Of a stretch of DNA of 64,000 nucleotides, positions 58,617-64,000 are shown piece after piece (the first letter of the stretch is position 1; every line of letters starts with the position of its first letter). The position numbers were made by a program, and so were the translations under genes. Source of the stretch: JAZKID01 sp963714065. Its GTDB lineage: Bacteria; Pseudomonadota; Alphaproteobacteria; Rhizobiales; UBA4765. The DNA is taken from contig OY970226.1 in the NCBI GenBank assembly GCA_963714065.1, positions 620,001 through 684,000 on the forward strand. Direction: 5' to 3'. The notes under the pieces were generated by a model. It was given only the letters and a program-made list of their open reading frames with translations, was not told the DNA's origin and did no database searches.

Positions 58617-59243
58617 ATGCTGGCATTGATGACCCTGTCTCCTCATGGCCGCAAAAGTGCCGATTCGAGCTCGCTCGAAGGCCATTTCCTTATCGCCATG
58701 CCTTCGATGGACGATACGCGTTTTCGCCGCACTGTAATCTATCTGTGCGCGCATTCGGGCAGCGGCGCGATGGGCATCATCATCAACCAGCTTTCGCCGC
58801 ATATCCGCTTTCCGGAATTGCTGGCGCAATTGCAGATCATCCCCGATTCCAATCCCGGCCGCTTGCCTGCCGGGCTCGAAAGCTTTCCCGTGCTGCAGGG
58901 CGGGCCTGTGGAACAAAGCCGCGGCTTCGTGCTGCATAGTGCCGATTACATGATCGATCAGGCCACCATCGAGATCAACCAGGGCATATGCCTGACGGCA
59001 ACCCTCGATATATTGAAAGCGATCGCCACGAATACGGGGCCCAGCCAGTCCCTGCTGGCGCTTGGCTATGCGGGGTGGAAACCCGGCCAGCTGGAAGCGG
59101 AATTGCAGGACAATGCCTGGCTGCATGGGCCGGCAACGCCGGCGCTGATTTTCGAGGCGGATCTGACCAGCAAATATTCCCGCGCTCTGGGCATCCTTGG
59201 GGTCGATCCCGCTTTCCTATCGGGGGAAGCAGGACACGCGTAA
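58617..59243 (+). CDS. YqgE/AlgH family protein
   Basis: A conserved protein (DUF179) of unclear function, linked in some bacteria to transcription control. Landmarks: LEGHFLIAMPSMDDTRFRRT, HSGSGAMGIIINQLSPHIRF, LQGGPVEQSRGFVLHSADY and LALGYAGWKPGQLEAELQDN. 208 residues from ATG 58617; ATG 58629 is also possible. Ends two bases before the convergent GGDEF/EAL gene stop. Confidence 0.92.
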   Translation: MLALMTLSPHGRKSADSSSLEGHFLIAMPSMDDTRFRRTVIYLCAHSGSGAMGIIINQLSPHIRFPELLAQLQIIPDSNPGRLPAGLESFPVLQGGPVEQSRGFVLHSADYMIDQATIEINQGICLTATLDILKAIATNTGPSQSLLALGYAGWKPGQLEAELQDNAWLHGPATPALIFEADLTSKYSRALGILGVDPAFLSGEAGHA

Positions 59244-59244
59244 T

Positions 59245-62151
59245 TTATGCGTGCACTTTCTGCTTCTTCTGGAATGCGCGCCGCAACAGATCCGCCGTCT
59301 TTTCGGCATCCTGCGGCTGGCCATAGGCGTAACCCTGCGCATAGACGCAACCGAGCTGAAGAAGTTCCAGCCCGTCCGACGACGTTTCCGCGCCTTCCGC
59401 GATCACATCGAGACCGAGATCGCGCGCCATGCTGATGATGGAGCGCAGGATTACCGGCCTGCGCCCGGACTGATCCGGCCGCACGAGCTGGCGGTCGATC
59501 TTCAGGATGTCGAATGGGAAACGGTGCAACTGCGCAAGGCTCGAAAAGCCCGTGCCGAAATCGTCGAGCGACAGTCCGGCACCCAGCTCGCGAATGCGCG
59601 AGAGTACCTGTGTCGAGAATTCCGGATTCTCCATGACGAGGGATTCGGTCAGCTCCAGATGCAGGCTGTTCTTTGCCATTTCGTAACGCTGCAAAACGGT
59701 TTTCACCTCGTTGATCAGGTCGTGGCGCATCAATTGCCGCGAAGAGAGATTGACGCTGACGAAGAGCGGCGGCTGATGCGGGAACTCCGCCTGCCAGCCG
59801 CTTAAGCTTTTCGCCGCCTGATCGAGCACGTAAAGGCCGAGATCCTGAATAATGCCGATTTCCTCGGCCAGCGCGATGAATTCGGACGTGTTGATGCGCC
59901 CGCGTTTGGGATGCTCCCAGCGCGCCAGCGCCTCGAAGCCGGCGATGCGGTTGTCCTGCAGATGAACGATGGGCTGGTAGGCAACCGTAATCTGCTTTTT
60001 CTCCAGCGCCTGGCGCAAATCGGATTCCAAAACCAGGCGATAGTTTTCCGAGCGCCGCATGTCGGGTTTGAAGGGCTCGATGCGGTCGCCGCCGAGCTTC
60101 TTGGCGTGATACATCGCAAGCTCGGCATCTTTCAGGATGTCGTCGTTGAAGCGGTATTTCTTGTCATAGACGGCAAGACCGATGGAGGCCGTCAGGAACA
60201 GCTCGCGCCCGCCGAAAGCAATGGGTGCGCGCATGACCTTGCGCAGCTGCTCGGCGAAAGCGGCGATGCGGTCGGCCGCCGTTTCGGACAGAAGCAGCAG
60301 CGCGAACTGATCGCCCTGAATTCTCGCGAGCGTATCGCCGCCTTTCATCAGCCTGCTCAAGCGGCGCGACAGCGTCATCAGGATGGAATCGCCGACATTC
60401 ATGCCGACGGATTCGTTGACAAGCTTGAAGCGGTCGAGGTCGATGACGAAAACCGTGGGCCTCATCCCCTCCTCCGCCTGTGCGTGTTTGAGCACGGCAT
60501 CGAGACGGTCGATGAACAGCTCGCGGTTCGGCAGGCCGGTCAAATTGTCGTGCACGGCATCGTGCAGCAGGCGCTCCTCGGCGATCTTGTTGTCGGTGAT
60601 ATCGAACAGCGTGCCGACGCAGCGCAGCACCTCGCTGTCCGAGCCGACAATCGGCCGTGCGCGCAGCAGGAACCAGCGGAAATGGCCTTCGTGATCGCGC
60701 AGACGGAATTCTTCCTGCAGGCGGCCGCGGCGCTGGTCGAGCAGCGCATCCAGAATGGTGCGGATCCTGTCGCGGTCGGAAGGATGGATGAAGTCGAGCC
60801 AGCGCAGCGCCGGACCTTCCATGGCGCCGCGCGGCCAGCCGAGCGCCAGTTCGCCATTCGCGCTCATATGGACACGGTCGCGCGCCACATCCCAGTCCCA
60901 GACGACATCGCCGGAACCGACCAGCGCCAGCGCGCGCCGCTCGTTGTCCGAAACGAGGCCCTGAATAGTGCCGCCAGCAAAAGCATGTTGCATCACGGTA
61001 AAGCCGACGAGCAGCACGATCAGCACAAGTCCGCCGCCAAGCGCCGCGGCGATCAGATCGTTTTCGAGATAGCCCATGGCCGTGAAGCTTGCGGCAACCA
61101 GCCATAGCAGCAGCAGGATCCAGGTCGGGATCAGCATCACCGCGCGGTCGTAACCGCGCAAGGACAGCCAGACGATCAGCACAAGGCCGCACACCGCCGT
61201 AAAGGCCGAGGAAATGCGGGCAATGCCGGCTGCCAGCGGCGCATCGATCACCGATACGCCGATCAGGATGGCAAGCCCGGCAAGCCAGGCAAGCGCGATC
61301 CAGTTGAAGCGGACATGCCAGCGGTTGAGATTGAGATAGGCAAACAGGAAGATCAGCAAGGTGGCGGCAATCACGGCTTCGGCGCCGGCACGGTAAGCCG
61401 CGCCATTGTCGGGATGGATGGTGAAAACTTTCGGCCAGAAACCGAAATCGATGCACAGATAGACAAGCACCGCCCAGGCAAGGGAAGCTGCGGCCGGAAA
61501 CATCGACGTGCCCTTCACGAGGAACAGGATTGTCAGGAACAGCGCGGCAAGGCCGGAAATACCGATGACGATGCCGCGGAACAATGTGAGATTGTTGAGC
61601 TTGTCCTTATAGGCATTGGGCTTCCATAGAGTGAGTTCCGGCAGGGTCGGCTCTTTCAGCTCGGCGATGAATGTCACCGTGGTGCCAGGGTCGAGCGTGA
61701 GCAGGAAAATATCGGCGTCCGTGCTGGCCTCGCTTTCCGGCCGGAACCCCTGGCTCGGCGTGATGGTGACGATGCGCGCGCCGCCGAGATCGGGGCGGAA
61801 CAGGCCGGAGCCCGCGAGCTTGAAATGCGGCGCCACCAGCAGCCGGTCGATCTGCTCGTCGGTGGAATTGGAAAGCGAGAAAATGGCCCAAGTGGGGCTG
61901 CTGCCGGGCTCGCGCGCATGCACTTCCACGCGCCGCACGATCCCCTGCTGGTCGGCCGCCGTGGAAACCTGGATCAGGTCGCCGCTCTGGCGGCGCAGCT
62001 CGACCGCAGGCGTGAGATTGACCGCATCGGCATCGAGCGGCACGCTGACGGCCTCGATCGCGCGGGCAGGCGCAAGCCCCAGGGCCAGGGTGAGAAAAAT
62101 ACCAAACAGCGCGGCAATAGTTTGACGCAAAAAATATCTCCGGTCGTTCAT
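59245..62151 (-). CDS. Membrane GGDEF/EAL protein, degenerate cyclase, intact phosphodiesterase
   Basis: A c-di-GMP signalling protein of 968 residues. Signal peptide, a periplasmic beta domain (7TMR-DISMED2-like, about 35-190), seven or so membrane helices (about 195-390), a PAS domain (about 405-530), GGDEF (about 540-700) and EAL (about 710-960). The cyclase signature is ARIQGDQFALL (QGDQF instead of GGDEF), so activity is unlikely. The EAL domain has GFEALARWEHPKRG, NLSSRQL, LELTESLV, LDDFGTGFSSLA, KIDRQLV and VIAEGAET, consistent with an active phosphodiesterase. ATG 62151; GTG 62163 is in frame. Confidence 0.93.
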   Translation of the reverse strand: MNDRRYFLRQTIAALFGIFLTLALGLAPARAIEAVSVPLDADAVNLTPAVELRRQSGDLIQVSTAADQQGIVRRVEVHAREPGSSPTWAIFSLSNSTDEQIDRLLVAPHFKLAGSGLFRPDLGGARIVTITPSQGFRPESEASTDADIFLLTLDPGTTVTFIAELKEPTLPELTLWKPNAYKDKLNNLTLFRGIVIGISGLAALFLTILFLVKGTSMFPAAASLAWAVLVYLCIDFGFWPKVFTIHPDNGAAYRAGAEAVIAATLLIFLFAYLNLNRWHVRFNWIALAWLAGLAILIGVSVIDAPLAAGIARISSAFTAVCGLVLIVWLSLRGYDRAVMLIPTWILLLLWLVAASFTAMGYLENDLIAAALGGGLVLIVLLVGFTVMQHAFAGGTIQGLVSDNERRALALVGSGDVVWDWDVARDRVHMSANGELALGWPRGAMEGPALRWLDFIHPSDRDRIRTILDALLDQRRGRLQEEFRLRDHEGHFRWFLLRARPIVGSDSEVLRCVGTLFDITDNKIAEERLLHDAVHDNLTGLPNRELFIDRLDAVLKHAQAEEGMRPTVFVIDLDRFKLVNESVGMNVGDSILMTLSRRLSRLMKGGDTLARIQGDQFALLLLSETAADRIAAFAEQLRKVMRAPIAFGGRELFLTASIGLAVYDKKYRFNDDILKDAELAMYHAKKLGGDRIEPFKPDMRRSENYRLVLESDLRQALEKKQITVAYQPIVHLQDNRIAGFEALARWEHPKRGRINTSEFIALAEEIGIIQDLGLYVLDQAAKSLSGWQAEFPHQPPLFVSVNLSSRQLMRHDLINEVKTVLQRYEMAKNSLHLELTESLVMENPEFSTQVLSRIRELGAGLSLDDFGTGFSSLAQLHRFPFDILKIDRQLVRPDQSGRRPVILRSIISMARDLGLDVIAEGAETSSDGLELLQLGCVYAQGYAYGQPQDAEKTADLLRRAFQKKQKVHA

Positions 62152-62210
62152 GCCATAAGGCACGACGTTAAAGACGGCTTTAGGATCGATACTCGTTATA
62201 AAGCCATAAA

Positions 62211-62224
62211 TTGGACATGTCCAA
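62211..62224. promoter_or_regulatory. 14-base perfect palindrome in a divergent intergenic gap
   Basis: TTGGACATGTCCAA, fully self-complementary, between the GGDEF/EAL gene (start 62151) and the small membrane gene/xerD unit (start 62317). Size and placement fit a dimeric repressor or activator site. Confidence 0.4.
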
Positions 62225-62316
62225 GAAGCGATAACTAATTTGTTTATAAGGTTAATTTGAGGCGGCGGCGGTTTTGGGCGGCTTGCGTCCGCGCGATAAA
62301 GTTATATGATCGCTGC

Positions 62317-62466
62317 ATGATTTCCCTGGCCAAATTTCTCACCACGCTTGGCATCATCTTCGCTATCCTGTTCGCCATCGTCTTTTCGCTGGCGACATTC
62401 ATCGAGCCGCATCCGCGCGACATGAGCTTCCCGGTCCGCGCCGACAAGTTTATCAAGCCGCAGTGA
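62317..62466 (+). CDS. Small single-helix membrane protein upstream of xerD
   Basis: 49 residues: MISLAKFLTTLGIIFAILFA, continuing IVFSLATF into one long membrane helix, then a polar tail with HPRDMSFPVRADKFIKPQ. The start is ATG 62317. It overlaps the xerD GTG by four bases, suggesting co-translation. Function unknown. Confidence 0.72.
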   Translation: MISLAKFLTTLGIIFAILFAIVFSLATFIEPHPRDMSFPVRADKFIKPQ

Positions 62467-63374
62467 ACGACATTGCGGCTTTCCTGCACATGCTGGCAGC
62501 GGAACGCAACGCCGCCAAGAACACACTCGAAGCCTACCGGCGCGATCTCGAAGAAGCCGATCGTTTTCTAAAACGGCAGCACGCAACCTTAAAGAAGGCC
62601 GGAACGGACGAGTTGCGGCTTTACCTGTCGCAGCTTGCGCAAAGCGGCCTTTCCGCATCGAGCCAGGCACGAAAACTTTCCGCGCTGCGACAATATTACC
62701 GTTTCCTGCAGGCCGACAAACTGCGCAAGGACGACCCTTCCCTGACGCTGGAAGCGCCGCGGCGCAAACGCGCCTTGCCGAAAAACTTGAGTATCGACGA
62801 TATGGCGGGGCTTTTGCGTACGGCGCATGCGGCCTGCGAGAACGAGAAACTGTCGGATACGGCGCGTTTGCGCGCGGCACGCCTGTGTGCGCTGCTCGAG
62901 CTTCTTTATGCAACGGGCCTGCGCATTTCCGAACTGATTACACTGCCTGCCAATCTTGGCCGCAAATCGGGCCTGATCGCCGTGCGCGGCAAGGGCAGGC
63001 GCGAACGGCTCGTGCCTTTTCCCGACTTCGCGCAGGATGCCGTGACGCGCTATCACGAACGGTTGAAACAATTCGGCATCAATGAGAGCAAATGGCTGTT
63101 TCCGGCGCGCGGCGAAAGCGGGCATATCACGCGCCAGCAGGTGGCGCGCGATTTAAAGGACCTTGCGCAGGTCGCAGGTCTCCCGAAAGAGAAAATCTCG
63201 CCGCATGTCATACGCCATGCTTTTGCAAGCCATCTGCTGCAAGGCGGCGCGGACCTGCGCAGCTTGCAGCAATTGCTGGGCCATGCCGATATTTCGACGA
63301 CGCAGATTTACACGCATCTTCTGGACGAGCGCCTCATCGGCCTCGTGCGCGACCATCACCCGCTGAACGATTAG
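62463..63374 (+). CDS. xerD: Tyrosine recombinase XerD
   Basis: Resolves chromosome dimers at dif with XerC. Catalytic residues of the tyrosine recombinase family: Arg in TGLRISELITLP, Lys in VRGKGRRERLVP, HxxR in SPHVIRHAFASHLL, His in LLGHADISTTQIYTH and the Tyr in IYTHLLDERL. SAM-like N-terminal domain (LRLYLSQLAQSGLSASSQ). 303 residues, starting at GTG 62463. The branch (XerD rather than XerC) is by overall similarity. Confidence 0.93.
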   Translation: MNDIAAFLHMLAAERNAAKNTLEAYRRDLEEADRFLKRQHATLKKAGTDELRLYLSQLAQSGLSASSQARKLSALRQYYRFLQADKLRKDDPSLTLEAPRRKRALPKNLSIDDMAGLLRTAHAACENEKLSDTARLRAARLCALLELLYATGLRISELITLPANLGRKSGLIAVRGKGRRERLVPFPDFAQDAVTRYHERLKQFGINESKWLFPARGESGHITRQQVARDLKDLAQVAGLPKEKISPHVIRHAFASHLLQGGADLRSLQQLLGHADISTTQIYTHLLDERLIGLVRDHHPLND

Positions 63375-63383
63375 GAGATAAGA

Positions 63384-63605
63384 TTATTCTGCCGCCGCGT
63401 GATAATGCGGCTCAGGAATTTTGCGGCCCAGACGCTTGGCTTCTTCAAGCCATTCGTCTTTTGCTTTTTCGACATTAAGAAGCGCTTCTTCCTGCGTTTC
63501 GCCATCGCTTATACAGCCGGGCAAGTCCGGAACTGTCGCGACAAAACCGCCGCCATCTTCCGGCGATAGCGGTTCAACAATGACAGGGTAAAAAACCTTA
63601 CTCAT
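63384..63605 (-). CDS. hicB: HicB family antitoxin
   Basis: The antitoxin of a HicAB module. The partial RNase H-like fold opening is FYPVIVEPLSPEDGGGFVAT, then VPDLPGCISDGETQEEALLN and NVEKAKDEWLEEAKRLG. No ribbon-helix-helix or HTH tail is seen, so 73 residues is the short form. Overlaps the hicA end by eight bases and is convergent with xerD. Confidence 0.9.
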   Translation of the reverse strand: MSKVFYPVIVEPLSPEDGGGFVATVPDLPGCISDGETQEEALLNVEKAKDEWLEEAKRLGRKIPEPHYHAAAE

Positions 63606-63843
63606 GTTGCGCTCCTATTGCTGATATATAGGCAACCAGCTTGCGAATATAAACCACCTTAACCGGACGGCGATAAGGGATCGTTAAGATATCTGGCCGC
63701 GATTGATGTGAAATTTTATAATGCGATCCGCCCCCGCGAGGCGGCGCGCAGGTTAAGTCATTTTGACTACATACAGTTTCAATATCTTTGATAGTCCAGT
63801 CGCCGGCCGGATTACGCTTCATATTCTTAAACAATTTTGACAT
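63598..63843 (-). CDS. hicA: HicA family mRNA interferase toxin
   Basis: A dsRBD-fold mRNA-cleaving toxin. N-terminal helix WTIKDIETVCSQNDLTC, catalytic His region RGGGSHYKISH, and ILTIPYRRPVKVVYIRKLV. 81 residues. It begins three bases after the flhA stop, so it is probably transcribed with the flagellar gene unless it has its own promoter inside flhA. Confidence 0.9.
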   Translation of the reverse strand: MSKLFKNMKRNPAGDWTIKDIETVCSQNDLTCAPPRGGGSHYKISHQSRPDILTIPYRRPVKVVYIRKLVAYISAIGAQHE

Positions 63844-63846
63844 TTC

Positions 63847-64000
63847 TTAAACCACGCCCACCGTCTTCAATTTGGCGCGGGGGTGGATTTCGGCCTGGCT
63901 CATGACGACCGTCTGCGCGCGGAAGCGCTCGACGATCTGCCGCACATAGGGGCGGATGCCGGGCGAGGTGAGCAGCACGGGAATTTCGCCTTCCTTCGCG
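63847..64000 (-). CDS. flhA: Flagellar export protein FlhA, C-terminal fragment
   Basis: The last about 50 residues before TAA 63849-63847; the gene enters from the right window edge. It reads IPVLLTSPGIRPYVRQIVER, then VVMSQAEIHPRAKLKTVGVV, the C-terminal end of the FlhA/SctV export gate. Alphaproteobacterial FlhA proteins end in the same way. Suggests a flagellar gene cluster to the right. Confidence 0.85.
   Translation of the reverse strand, partial: AKEGEIPVLLTSPGIRPYVRQIVERFRAQTVVMSQAEIHPRAKLKTVGVV

Noticed and set aside
59911..61107. 398-codon open frame on the plus strand
   Set aside because: Antisense to the GGDEF/EAL gene with no recognisable motif.
60164..61456. 430-codon open frame on the minus strand
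   Set aside because: An out-of-frame shadow within the GGDEF/EAL gene, Arg/Cys/Ala-rich and without motifs.
1..64000. tRNA and rRNA genes
   Set aside because: The intergenic gaps were read for cloverleaf-like sequence and conserved T-loop patterns on both strands; none was found.

Overview
The window reads as chromosome of an alphaproteobacterium. Evidence: the GANTC methylase CcrM directly downstream of rnhB; separate b and b' subunits in a stand-alone ATP synthase F0 operon (atpI-atpB-atpE-atpF'-atpF); the ispH-thrB-rnhA cluster; a TIGR02301 protein; the order amidase - rnpB - rsmH - ftsL; a CtrA-type box; and palindromic repeats of the kind known from this class. ETF-ubiquinone oxidoreductase and acyl-CoA dehydrogenase point to aerobic fatty-acid or amino-acid oxidation, and the 3' end of flhA to flagella. 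The species cannot be named from this sequence.

Layout. 1-5.5 kb (minus strand): ftsL (cut by the window edge), rsmH, an AT-rich ORFan in the usual mraZ position, rnpB, an AmpD-type amidase and dxs. 5.6-12.5 kb: a small ORFan, xseB, an HDAC-like hydrolase, an acyl-CoA dehydrogenase, then a tight plus-strand operon tsaC - FAD oxidase - Nudix - TIGR02301. 12.5-21 kb: a small gene under a CtrA-like box, a LysE exporter, pyrC diverging from ygfZ-tag-HD hydrolase, and the nadA-nadB-nadC operon for NAD synthesis. 21-31 kb: a SleB hydrolase, a TPR protein, glyQ-GNAT-glyS, a polyprenyl synthase, a TrmN6-type methylase, a zinc protease and ispE. 31-38.5 kb: the F0 operon, smc, a DsbA-like protein and DUF721/DciA. 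38.5-45.9 kb: mutY, an ORFan between perfect inverted repeats, ccrM, rnhB, an ORFan, a cysteine-free uracil-DNA glycosylase, ETF-QO and a TSUP permease. 46-51.3 kb: the glycine cleavage operon (gcvT-H-PA-[ORFan]-PB) behind a tandem glycine riboswitch. 51.4-59.2 kb: a glycosyltransferase, a lipoprotein, ispH-thrB-rnhA, a two-gene ORFan cassette, a peroxiredoxin, a DsbD-alpha-like protein and YqgE. 59.2-64 kb: a GGDEF/EAL protein, a small membrane protein plus xerD, hicAB and the flhA 3' end.

Most genes are conserved housekeeping genes. The unexplained material is a set of AT-rich ORFans placed between them. The strongest is the cassette at 55.3-57.2 kb: a lysozyme/transglycosylase-like ORF ends at CTT TGA preceded by AGGG, an arrangement like the RF2 (prfB) +1 frameshift site. 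The +1 frame continues for 40 sensible codons and ends in an ATGA overlap with an 8-TM protein built from four repeats. Other notable points: a palindromic element inserted in the P3 stem of the second glycine aptamer, with a second copy before gcvT; a near-consensus promoter driving the ORFan in the mraZ position, which carries a possible clan-CD His/Cys dyad; and an ORFan inside the gcvP pair whose 5' end looks frameshifted in a T run. Dispersed palindromes ending in GTCATNCC / GGNATGAC lie in many intergenic gaps, and one supplies the C-terminus of MutY. No tRNA, CRISPR array, transposase or prophage was seen.
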